From UKL13-2 sp031394335 (GTDB lineage Bacteria > Pseudomonadota > Gammaproteobacteria > Burkholderiales > Usitatibacteraceae): a stretch of DNA of 6,742 bases. A model generated the notes under the pieces. That model saw nothing but the letters and a program-made list of their open reading frames with translations, did not search any database and had not been told where the DNA came from. A program made the position numbers and the translations under genes. The stretch lies in the NCBI GenBank assembly GCA_031394335.1, contig JANMXS010000260.1:1-6742 (forward strand), in the 5' to 3' direction. Positions 1 to 5,182 of the stretch are shown one piece after another (position 1 is the first letter of the stretch; each line of letters opens with the position of its first letter).

Positions 1-260
1 GTGGTGGTGGGGCTGATTGCTTCCACCTCGACCTCAACATCACGTTCTCCGCTGATGGCGCGAACGACATCACGCTGCGCGCCGCGCCGGATCGATGCAA
101 CCTTGATGCGCATCAGGTTCAGGGCCGATACCACCGCAAACAGCGTCTTGGCCATCGGCGCGGCGCAGATCCGGTAGGCATAGCCATTCACAGTATGCGC
201 ACCGGCGATCAGTCGAATCAGCGAACGTCGCGATTCTGCAATCTGGTTCACCATTGTCAT
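1..260 (-). CDS. Hypothetical small protein, 3' end cut by window
   Basis: An open frame runs from ATG at 260 to the left window edge with no stop, giving 86 complete codons; the C-terminus lies outside. The start is supported by a good ribosome binding site, AAGGAG at 269-274 with an 8-base spacer; a second ATG at 254 is a less well spaced alternative. The visible protein begins MTMVNQIAES. It has a basic, weakly hydrophobic middle (around residues 28-60, containing KTLFAVVSALNLM) and an acidic stretch EVEVEA near residues 76-81. I see no lipobox or clear membrane span, and I do not recognise a family. It starts 13 bases after the glycine-zipper gene stops, and its ribosome binding site overlaps that stop codon, so the two are almost certainly co-transcribed and perhaps translationally coupled. 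It would then share the predicted sigma-54 promoter at 1006-1021. Function unknown. Confidence 0.75.
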   Translation of the reverse strand, partial: MTMVNQIAESRRSLIRLIAGAHTVNGYAYRICAAPMAKTLFAVVSALNLMRIKVASIRRGAQRDVVRAISGERDVEVEVEAISPTT

Positions 261-273
261 TTTCTGTGCTCCT

Positions 274-816
274 TCATGATTGCTGCACGACTCGGCCGTC
301 GACGATCTTCACATGGTCACCATCCGCCACTGACGGTTGCTCGCGCTGATAAAGGGCGCGCATTGAGCCATCCGCCATGCGCACCTTGATGCGGTACGAG
401 GCGCTCTTGTGCGTGTTCTTTTCAATTTCGTTGCCGGCGTAGGCGCCGCCACCGGCACCCAGCAACGTCATGGCGGTACGCCCATTGCCCTGGCCGACAC
501 CATTGCCAAGCAAGGCACCAGCAATGCCACCGGCCACCGCGCCGACACCGCTACCCTGGCCTTTCACTTCGACCACGCGCACCGATTCAACAATGCCGCA
601 ACTGTGGCAGGCAGAGGCCAATGCCCCATCACGCTTGCCGTTGTCGGAAGCAGCTTTTGATGCAGGGCGATCTAGCATGGCCACCGGCGCGCCCGCTTCG
701 GAGTGGGCGAGCGGCAGGGCTCCGGTCAGCGTCGCGATACCCAGCAAGCTGAATACGGTGACGGTGATTGCGGCAATCACCATCGATGGGTACAAAAGTT
801 TTGGGCGATTTTCCAT
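274..816 (-). CDS. Glycine-zipper 2TM-domain envelope protein (Rick_17kDa_Anti/SlyB-like)
   Basis: This 180-residue protein starts at ATG 816, chosen because AAGGAG lies 7 bases upstream and the signal/membrane segment then sits at the N-terminus. The frame stays open up to 996, but that extension is an arginine-rich stretch without a ribosome binding site. Residues 11-34 form one hydrophobic segment (uncleaved anchor or signal peptide). Residues 40-66 are a low-complexity linker. A Cys pair, C70-H-S-C73, is followed by G-x-VESVRVVEVKG. Residues 88-130 hold two Gly/Ala-rich zipper stretches (GSGVGAVAGGIAGALLG and LLGAGGGAYAG), then NEIEKN and a small beta-rich tail (about 141-177). This order is typical of the glycine-zipper 2TM family (PF05433), whose members are inner- or outer-membrane-associated envelope proteins of poorly defined function. 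The gene sits directly downstream of glrR behind a sigma-54 promoter and paired GlrR-type sites, which suggests an envelope-stress role under GlrR control (inference). Confidence 0.88.
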   Translation of the reverse strand: MENRPKLLYPSMVIAAITVTVFSLLGIATLTGALPLAHSEAGAPVAMLDRPASKAASDNGKRDGALASACHSCGIVESVRVVEVKGQGSGVGAVAGGIAGALLGNGVGQGNGRTAMTLLGAGGGAYAGNEIEKNTHKSASYRIKVRMADGSMRALYQREQPSVADGDHVKIVDGRVVQQS

Positions 817-846
817 TTGGGCTCTCCTTTTCTGGTTGATTGCAGT

Positions 847-862
847 TGCGTTGAGCAACGCA
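847..862 (-). repeat. Inverted repeat, 7-bp arms, in the leader
   Basis: The sequence TGCGTTGAGCAACGCA is a perfect 7+2+7 inverted repeat. In RNA it would fold as a six-pair stem with a 4-base loop. It ends about 20 bases upstream of the AAGGAG ribosome binding site of the glycine-zipper gene, so it could affect access to that site. No T-tract follows on the minus strand. Confidence 0.6.
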
Positions 863-872
863 CTTTTGAGCG

Positions 873-896
873 GCTTGCGCAGGCTGCGGCGCAAGC
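873..896 (-). repeat. Inverted repeat, 8-bp GC-rich stem, in the leader
   Basis: GCTTGCGC (873-880) pairs perfectly with GCGCAAGC (889-896) around an 8-base loop. It is the strongest hairpin in the gene-free stretch and lies about 100 nt after the predicted transcription start. It may be a leader element; chance occurrence in GC-rich DNA is possible. Confidence 0.55.
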
Positions 897-1005
897 GCCT
901 GAGCGGTGGCCAGGCGACGAGACGACGGTGTAATTTCAGCGGGGACATCCATACCGTGATTCCTGTCATTGACCAGGCCTCGATTGCGCTGCTCAAGTTC
1001 TGAAG

Positions 1006-1021
1006 TGCAATGGCCGTGCCA
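1006..1021 (-). promoter_or_regulatory. Sigma-54 (RpoN) promoter of the glycine-zipper operon
   Basis: On the minus strand the sequence reads TGGCACGGCCATTGCA. This fits the -24/-12 consensus TGGCAC-N5-TTGCA exactly, with GG at 1019-1020, GC at 1007-1008 and the required spacing. Predicted transcription starts near 995 and runs into the glycine-zipper gene at 816. The gene immediately upstream encodes a sigma-54 activator with the GAFTGA loop, and two activator-type palindromes lie 98 and 163 bp upstream of the predicted start, a normal distance for enhancer sites. No competing sigma-70 promoter stands out here. Confidence 0.87.
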
Positions 1022-1083
1022 ATGTTTCTTCCAGAGAAGAATCAGGGCGTTAGGATCAGCCGGGAATTCCGCGAACGATTGAT

Positions 1084-1101
1084 CCGTCGCCGGTCGGCGA
1101 C
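1084..1101 (-). promoter_or_regulatory. Promoter-proximal GlrR-type upstream activating site
   Basis: On the minus strand the site reads GTCGCCGACCGGCGACGG and contains a perfect GTCGCCG/CGGCGAC inverted repeat. Including the T at 1102 it is TGTC-N10-GACG, one base from the TGTC-N10-GACA arrangement described for enterobacterial GlrR sites. Its centre is about 98 bp upstream of the predicted start. It shares GTCG-N7-GCGACGG with the second site at 1149-1166. Confidence 0.68.
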
Positions 1102-1122
1102 AGGGGGTCGGTGATGTGCCGT

Positions 1123-1145
1123 AAAGCCCTGAAACCATGGGCTTT
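1123..1145. repeat. Inverted repeat between the two activator sites
   Basis: AAAGCCC (1123-1129) and GGGCTTT (1139-1145) form a perfect 7-bp stem with a 9-base loop, 22 bases downstream of the glrR stop. There is no T-tract on the minus strand, so it is at best a poor intrinsic terminator for the glrK-qseG-glrR transcript. It might instead cap the mRNA 3' end. An alternative fold (CTGAAA with TTTCAG) overlaps it. Confidence 0.4.
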
Positions 1146-1148
1146 CAG

Positions 1149-1166
1149 CCGTCGCAGATTTACGAC
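1149..1166 (-). promoter_or_regulatory. Promoter-distal GlrR-type upstream activating site
   Basis: On the minus strand the site reads GTCGTAAATCTGCGACGG. It keeps the GTC-N10-GAC spacing and is identical to the proximal site at all 11 non-spacer positions of GTCG-N7-GCGACGG, while the 7-base spacer differs. The two centres are 65 bp apart, close to six helical turns, so both sites would lie on a similar face of the DNA. It begins just after the glrR stop codon (1168-1170), about 163 bp upstream of the predicted start. Confidence 0.6.
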
Positions 1167-1167
1167 T

Positions 1168-2511
1168 TTACTTGAACAGCGAAGGATCCATCGAGTGCCG
1201 CTGCAGCAACTTGTAGAAGTCAGTGCGATTGCGATGCGCCAGCTTGGCGGCCTGCGCGACATTGCCACCGGTCATCTTGAGCAGCCGTGTCAGGTAATCG
1301 CACTCGAAGCGGCGGCGGGCTTCATCAAACGGAATGATGTCTTCCAGTTCACGGATCGCGTTCTGTACCAGGGTCGGCGGAACGATCGGCGCGGTGGACA
1401 GGGCCACCGCCTGTTCCACCACGTTGAGCAACTGACGCACGTTGCCGGGCCAGCTGGCGCGTACCAGCAACTCCATCGCTTCGGGCGCAAAACCGTTCAC
1501 CTTCTTGCGGTAACGCTCGGCAATTTTGCGCAGGAAATGATTGGCGAGCAGCGGAATGTCGTCGCGGCGCTCAGCCAGTGCCGGGATGGTGAGGGCAACA
1601 ACGTTGAGGCGATAAAACAGGTCGTTGCGGAAGCGGCCGGCGGCCATCTCTTCTTCCAGATTGCGGTGCGTGGCGCTGATCACGCGAATGTCGATCGCGT
1701 AGGATCGGGTAGCGCCGACCGGGCGCACTTCGCGCTCTTCAAGCACACGCAACAGTTTGACCTGCAACGGCAACGGCATGTCGCCGATTTCGTCGAGGAA
1801 CAGCGTGCCGGTGTTGGACTCGCGGATCAGGCCAACATGATCGCGCGTGGCGCCGGTGAAGGCGCCCTTGGTGTAACCAAACAGTTCCGCTTCGAGCAGG
1901 TTGTCCGGGATCGCGCCGCAGTTCACCGCGACGAACGGCCCGCCACTGCGCGGACTGGCGAGATGGACCGCACGCGCCAGCATTTCCTTGCCGGCACCCG
2001 AGGCACCCATCAGCATCACGCTGGCATCGTTGGCGGCAACAAGACGCGCCTGCGCCAGCAAATCCTCCATCGCCGCGTTCTGCGTGACGATCTCGGTGCG
2101 CCACACATCGCTGGTCGAGTGCTCGCCGAGATTGGGCCCCGAGAGCTTGAGCGCGCGCGTGATATGTTCCTGCAACTCCTTCGCATCATATGGCTTGGTG
2201 AGATAACTGAACACACCACGATTGGTTGCTGCCACCGCGTCGGGAATCGTGCCGTGGGCGGTGAGGATGATGACGGGCAGGGCAGGGTGTTCGACGCGAA
2301 TCGCCTCGAACAGCGCCGAACCATCCATGCCCGGCATGCGCATGTCGGTGATCACCAGTTGCGGGCGTTCCGCCGCAATCCGCGCCAGCGCTTGTGCGCC
2401 ACTCCCTGCGGTAGTAATCGCGTAGCCTGCGGCTTCCAGACGCATGGTCAGCAGCCGCAATAAATCGGCATCATCGTCAACCAGCAGCAGCGAACGCTGT
2501 TCGCTGTTCAT
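1168..2511 (-). CDS. glrR: GlrR/QseF-like sigma-54-dependent response regulator
   Basis: This 447-residue protein is an NtrC-family activator of standard length. Residues 5-120 are a receiver domain with acidic D12-D13, phosphoacceptor D56 (ITDMRMPG), T84 and K106. Residues 140-375 are the AAA+ sigma-54 interaction domain: Walker A GASGAGKE at 169-176, the sigma-54 contact loop GAFTGA at 216-221, Walker B LFLDE ending at 241, and the arginine-rich GRFRNDLFYRLN at 292-303. The C-terminal helix-turn-helix (about 413-440, GNVAQAA...RNRTDFYKLL) closely resembles that of enterobacterial GlrR. It should be phosphorylated by the kinase encoded two genes upstream and open sigma-54 promoters; the best local candidate is at 1006-1021. 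Its ATG overlaps the stop of the lipoprotein gene by 4 bases (ATGA), so translation is coupled. The fit to GlrR rests on operon order, C-terminal sequence and nearby GTC-N10-GAC sites; the receiver and ATPase motifs alone would fit many NtrC relatives. Confidence 0.93.
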   Translation of the reverse strand: MNSEQRSLLLVDDDADLLRLLTMRLEAAGYAITTAGSGAQALARIAAERPQLVITDMRMPGMDGSALFEAIRVEHPALPVIILTAHGTIPDAVAATNRGVFSYLTKPYDAKELQEHITRALKLSGPNLGEHSTSDVWRTEIVTQNAAMEDLLAQARLVAANDASVMLMGASGAGKEMLARAVHLASPRSGGPFVAVNCGAIPDNLLEAELFGYTKGAFTGATRDHVGLIRESNTGTLFLDEIGDMPLPLQVKLLRVLEEREVRPVGATRSYAIDIRVISATHRNLEEEMAAGRFRNDLFYRLNVVALTIPALAERRDDIPLLANHFLRKIAERYRKKVNGFAPEAMELLVRASWPGNVRQLLNVVEQAVALSTAPIVPPTLVQNAIRELEDIIPFDEARRRFECDYLTRLLKMTGGNVAQAAKLAHRNRTDFYKLLQRHSMDPSLFK

Positions 2512-3134
2512 TTCTTTTCTCCAGGGTCGATGATGTCGCGCTGGATCAGGTTTTTTTCAATGTTTTTCAGGGCTTCCAATTTCTTTTCCAGGTCATCGGC
2601 CTTGCGCACGCCGTCCTCAAGACGGCGACGCTCCGCCACGTTCAGGCTCTTTTCAATGTTTTTCAGGGCTTCCAATTTCTTCTCCAGGACATCGGCCTTG
2701 CGCACGCCGTCTTCAAGACGGCGGCGCTCCGCCCGATCAGTTGTAAGCAGCAACCCCAGCGCGCGCAATTCACGACTTTGTGCACCGCCCTCGCGCGTCA
2801 GCGGTTCCAGCAGTTGCTGGGCGCGATGTGCATCGCCACCGGGAATGGAAAGCAGCATAACGTATTGAAGGGCATGAAAATCCGATGTGTTGCGGACGTG
2901 AAGCAGGCGCATGCGTTCAGTTTCCTTGGCCAGGTCGGCAGCCGAAAGACCGCGTGCATAGTCAAAGTAATACAACAGCGAGACCGCCTCACCGGCTGGC
3001 TGTATTACGCCCACGCCGAGGCGGTACTCATCCTGCGGCGCCTTGAATTGCGCACAACCAGCCAGCCCGGCGAGCAGCAGCGCCAACCATGTGCGGTGGC
3101 TTTGCGGGCCGATGATTCTGAGCAAGTTCAGCAT
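2508..3134 (-). CDS. qseG: QseG-like envelope lipoprotein with duplicated coiled coil
   Basis: This 208-residue lipoprotein is encoded between the kinase and regulator genes, as QseG (YfhG) is in enterobacteria. There, QseG is an outer-membrane lipoprotein that contacts the periplasmic part of the kinase and tunes its activity. Residues 1-27 form a signal peptide with lipobox LAGC and lipidated C27; A28-Q29 after it does not give the Asp+2 inner-membrane retention signal, so outer-membrane sorting is expected. Residues 35-130 are a helical region. From about residue 133 the protein is highly charged and predicted coiled coil. It contains a 32-residue unit beginning AERRRLEDGVRKAD that occurs twice in tandem and ends near residue 198. 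The start overlaps the kinase stop by 7 bases and the stop overlaps the glrR start by 4. Overall sequence similarity to QseG is not obvious by eye; the assignment rests on lipobox, coiled coil and gene order. Confidence 0.8.
   Translation of the reverse strand: MLNLLRIIGPQSHRTWLALLLAGLAGCAQFKAPQDEYRLGVGVIQPAGEAVSLLYYFDYARGLSAADLAKETERMRLLHVRNTSDFHALQYVMLLSIPGGDAHRAQQLLEPLTREGGAQSRELRALGLLLTTDRAERRRLEDGVRKADVLEKKLEALKNIEKSLNVAERRRLEDGVRKADDLEKKLEALKNIEKNLIQRDIIDPGEKK
2542..2733 (-). repeat. 96-bp tandem duplication inside the lipoprotein gene
   Basis: Two 96-bp units (2542-2637 and 2638-2733) lie head to tail and in frame. Across 84 aligned bases (2554-2637 against 2650-2733) I count 4 differences, about 95% identity; only one of them (Asp versus Val codon) changes the protein in that stretch. 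The remaining 12 bases of each unit are more diverged. The high nucleotide identity points to a recent duplication or ongoing copy-number change. It lengthens the coiled coil by 32 residues. Confidence 0.93.
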
Positions 3135-4552
3135 GGGTTCAGCGGTAACTTCACAGTGAAATGTCCTTTTCCAACTTCTGCATCAATCTGCCCACCCAGC
3201 GCCAGCACGTGCTCCTTGGTGATGGAAAGACCAAGACCGGTGCCCTTCACGGCGGCACTGGCCTTGGCGCGGCCCTGATAGAACGGATCGAAAATATGCT
3301 CGCTATCTTCTACCGCAATACCCGGTCCTTCGTCGATGACATCCAGCACGGCGCTGCCGTTTTCTTTTCGCATGGCGATGGTGATGGTGCCGCCGCTGGG
3401 AGAGAATTTGACCGCGTTGGACAGCAGATTATCCAGCACCACGCGCAATCGTTCGGCGTCGGTGTGCATCACAAAGTCTTCCAGCTTCCTGACCTGGTGG
3501 ATATCGCGCGCCGCCATGGCCAGGGTTTGCTTACCGAGCACATGGGCGATGACTTCTGCCGGCTTCACCGGCTGCAACTTGATCGGTGTTTGCTGGAACT
3601 CGTTCTCACCATGGCGCAACAGCGCTTCGATCAGGCGTTGCAGGTCGAGGCTGTGCTGCCTGAGAATGCGCACAATCTCTTTCTGCCGGTCCGTCAGCGG
3701 GCCGGCCACTTCTTCGGCAAGCAGGTCCGATCCTTCGCGCAGCGCAGTCAGTGGTGTTTTTAGTTCATGCGAAATATGGCGCAGGAAACTACTCTTCTGA
3801 TCCTCCAACTCGATCAAGCGCAGGCGCAACCAGTCCAGTTGCCGTCCAACCTGCTCCAGATCGTCCGGCCCGTTGACCTCGACTTTGACATCGAGACGGC
3901 GTTCGCCCAGATCGCGGATGCCCTGCTCGATCTGCGCGATAGGCTTGGCCAGCAGGTAGGTGAAGCCGGCCACCACGAACAACGCAACGGGCAACAGCAG
4001 AAACAATTGGCCGCGCGCTTGTGATTCCATTTCCGCCGCGCGGTCACGCAGCGATTCGGCTTCGCGGTCGATCACGCTGCTGGAGCTCAACAGCAAACCC
4101 CGCGCGCTCGCCGCGATCTCGCCATAACGCTTGGACAATACAACGGCCTGTGGCGCCTCAGAACCCATCTTGATGAGATCGTCGCTGAGTTTTTGTTCGT
4201 GTTGCAACATCGTCTCGAGTTCGGTCCGCATTGGCATTTCCAGCGGCAACGCAGCCAGCCGCCCACCAGCCTCGACAAAACGGCCATGCAGCGCAAGGTA
4301 ACCCTGCCACAGGGTGGCGTCGTGCAGCACCGCGCTTTGCTGAGCGGTGCGCTCAAGCGAGGTCGCGGTTTCGCTCAAATCGCGCGTGGCGTGGGCAACC
4401 CGGGCTGCGTCATACACCGCACGCTGACTTTGATTGGCCAGTCGTTGTATGGCGACAGTGTTCGCCAGCAAGCCCACCACCAGCGGCAGCACCGCCAGCA
4501 GAAAGCCGGCGAACAGCAGTTTGAAGAAGGATTTGGGGTAACGGAGGCGCAT
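3128..4552 (-). CDS. glrK: GlrK/QseE-like sensor histidine kinase
   Basis: This inner-membrane kinase should sense envelope conditions, autophosphorylate and phosphorylate GlrR. From ATG 4552 it is 474 residues, essentially the length of E. coli GlrK, and begins MRLRYPKSFFKLLF as this family does. Order: membrane segment 1 (about 12-30), a helical periplasmic domain of about 150 residues, membrane segment 2 (about 184-202), HAMP linker, H-box FLRHISHELKTP with phosphoacceptor H262, N-box LDNLLSNAVKF with N379, G1 box DEGPGI at 407-412, F-box FDPFYQG, and G2 box GTGLGLSI at 437-444. The frame remains open to a TTG at 4654, adding 34 residues, but those lack the family's N-terminal pattern and would precede the first membrane span, so I prefer 4552. 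No Shine-Dalgarno sequence precedes ATG 4552. It overlaps the lipoprotein gene by 7 bases. Confidence 0.93.
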   Translation of the reverse strand: MRLRYPKSFFKLLFAGFLLAVLPLVVGLLANTVAIQRLANQSQRAVYDAARVAHATRDLSETATSLERTAQQSAVLHDATLWQGYLALHGRFVEAGGRLAALPLEMPMRTELETMLQHEQKLSDDLIKMGSEAPQAVVLSKRYGEIAASARGLLLSSSSVIDREAESLRDRAAEMESQARGQLFLLLPVALFVVAGFTYLLAKPIAQIEQGIRDLGERRLDVKVEVNGPDDLEQVGRQLDWLRLRLIELEDQKSSFLRHISHELKTPLTALREGSDLLAEEVAGPLTDRQKEIVRILRQHSLDLQRLIEALLRHGENEFQQTPIKLQPVKPAEVIAHVLGKQTLAMAARDIHQVRKLEDFVMHTDAERLRVVLDNLLSNAVKFSPSGGTITIAMRKENGSAVLDVIDEGPGIAVEDSEHIFDPFYQGRAKASAAVKGTGLGLSITKEHVLALGGQIDAEVGKGHFTVKLPLNPC

Positions 4553-4680
4553 ATGAGACGTTATAGAGCAAGAGGCGTACCTTGGGACATTGTCGCGCTG
4601 CGCCGCCGACTCTTGGATTTCCAACGTCCCATTAGGCGGGGCCGCCACTGCCAAAGCCGCTTAAGATCTGGCGTAGACTG

Positions 4681-4702
4681 AAAAACATCTGAATTTGATG
4701 TC
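4681..4702 (-). terminator. Weak intrinsic terminator candidate after the PIN gene
   Basis: On the minus strand ACATC (4701-4697) and GATGT (4689-4685) form a 5-bp stem, extendable by one G-T pair, around a 7-base loop. A run of five T follows directly, sharing its first base with the stem (4685-4681). The position, about 73 bases after the PIN-gene stop and before glrK, suits a terminator separating the two operons. The stem is short and AT-rich, so efficiency is doubtful. Confidence 0.4.
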
Positions 4703-4756
4703 CTCCGGCGAAAATACTACCGGGTCATTGTCTAGGGAATCTGTTTATTTACTCGG

Positions 4757-4770
4757 AGTTCTTGCGAACT
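4757..4770 (-). repeat. Small hairpin with GCAA tetraloop after the PIN gene
   Basis: On the minus strand AGTTC-GCAA-GAACT is a perfect 5-bp stem closed by a GNRA-type tetraloop, 4 bases past the PIN-gene stop. It may stabilise the mRNA 3' end; no T-tract follows, so it is not called a terminator. Confidence 0.35.
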
Positions 4771-4774
4771 GTAA

Positions 4775-5182
4775 TCAGTTTCGGAGCAGCGCATTAAATC
4801 CTGCTTGTATGAAGTGCTGGTCATATGCCAGAGCGTCCGAAATATTGCGTGCCTTCATTATTTCGAACGATGCGCAATCGGTCAGGCTCCATTCTTTGTC
4901 TGCCATTTTCTTGTATAGCGCGAAAGCATCCATGAACTGGATAGAGGTTTGCGGAACAACCTCAACATTCGGATTTGAGCGAATGGCGTCAACCCCTCGT
5001 ATCGCCAGTGTTCTCACCGGAAGTTGAGACAGTGCCGCCAAGAGCTCGTCCAATATCATTTCAGTGGTGAGTTGTCGCATCTTGCCGAGGTTCTTTGAAA
5101 TAGCAATCGCTTTCTCATGCAGTTGATCCTGCGGATTCAGGATCGCCTGCCAATAGCCAGTATCGGCGAAGACAACCCTCAT
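4775..5182 (-). CDS. PIN-domain ribonuclease, VapC-type toxin
   Basis: This 135-residue protein is a complete single PIN domain of normal VapC size. The acidic residues expected to bind the metal ion are present: D7 in FADTGYW, E46 in LDELLA, D102 in SLTDCASF and D121 in AYDQHF; the motif order and the ending HFIQAGF are typical of the family. Such proteins are magnesium-dependent endoribonucleases that, when released from a partner protein, cut tRNA or rRNA and arrest growth; its own substrate cannot be told from sequence. The start overlaps the stop of the upstream gene by 4 bases (ATGA), with no ribosome binding site of its own visible, so it is probably made by translational coupling and therefore below the level of its partner. 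This is the usual arrangement for a toxin behind its antitoxin. A non-toxic role in RNA processing is possible. Confidence 0.88.
   Translation of the reverse strand: MRVVFADTGYWQAILNPQDQLHEKAIAISKNLGKMRQLTTEMILDELLAALSQLPVRTLAIRGVDAIRSNPNVEVVPQTSIQFMDAFALYKKMADKEWSLTDCASFEIMKARNISDALAYDQHFIQAGFNALLRN

Larger units (their letters stand above)
817..995 (-). other. Predicted structured 5' leader of the glycine-zipper mRNA
   Basis: If transcription starts about 12 bases after the -12 element of the sigma-54 promoter (near 995), the glycine-zipper mRNA has an untranslated leader of roughly 180 nt. This stretch holds two perfect inverted repeats, at 873-896 (8-bp stem, 8-base loop) and 847-862 (7-bp arms, 2-base centre), both shortly upstream of the ribosome binding site. 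No run of T follows either hairpin, so they do not look like intrinsic terminators. I see no convincing gene here. A frame starting at ATG 952 (AGGA 8 bases upstream) runs through the leader and overlaps the glycine-zipper gene out of frame; I treat it as spurious. The leader may control translation or RNA stability, or be the body of a small RNA, but this rests only on the promoter position and the hairpins. Confidence 0.45.

Noticed and set aside
629..952. Open frame from ATG 952 through the leader into the glycine-zipper gene in another frame
   Set aside because: There is a weak AGGA upstream, but most of it overlaps a well-supported gene out of frame, and the product is a composition-driven run of Arg, Ala and Pro without recognisable features.
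817..996. 60-residue N-terminal extension of the glycine-zipper protein
   Set aside because: It is arginine-rich, would bury the hydrophobic N-terminal segment inside the chain, has no good ribosome binding site, and spans almost exactly the predicted transcription start.
1111..2463. 450-codon plus-strand open frame opposite glrR
   Set aside because: It is the antisense shadow of a GC-rich gene whose protein has all NtrC-family motifs in order; the antisense product has no recognisable domain and no ribosome binding site.
4631..4660. A second sigma-54-like element (TGGCA followed by GGCCCC) upstream of glrK
   Set aside because: The -12 half lacks TTGC and correct spacing, so the match is to the -24 half only.
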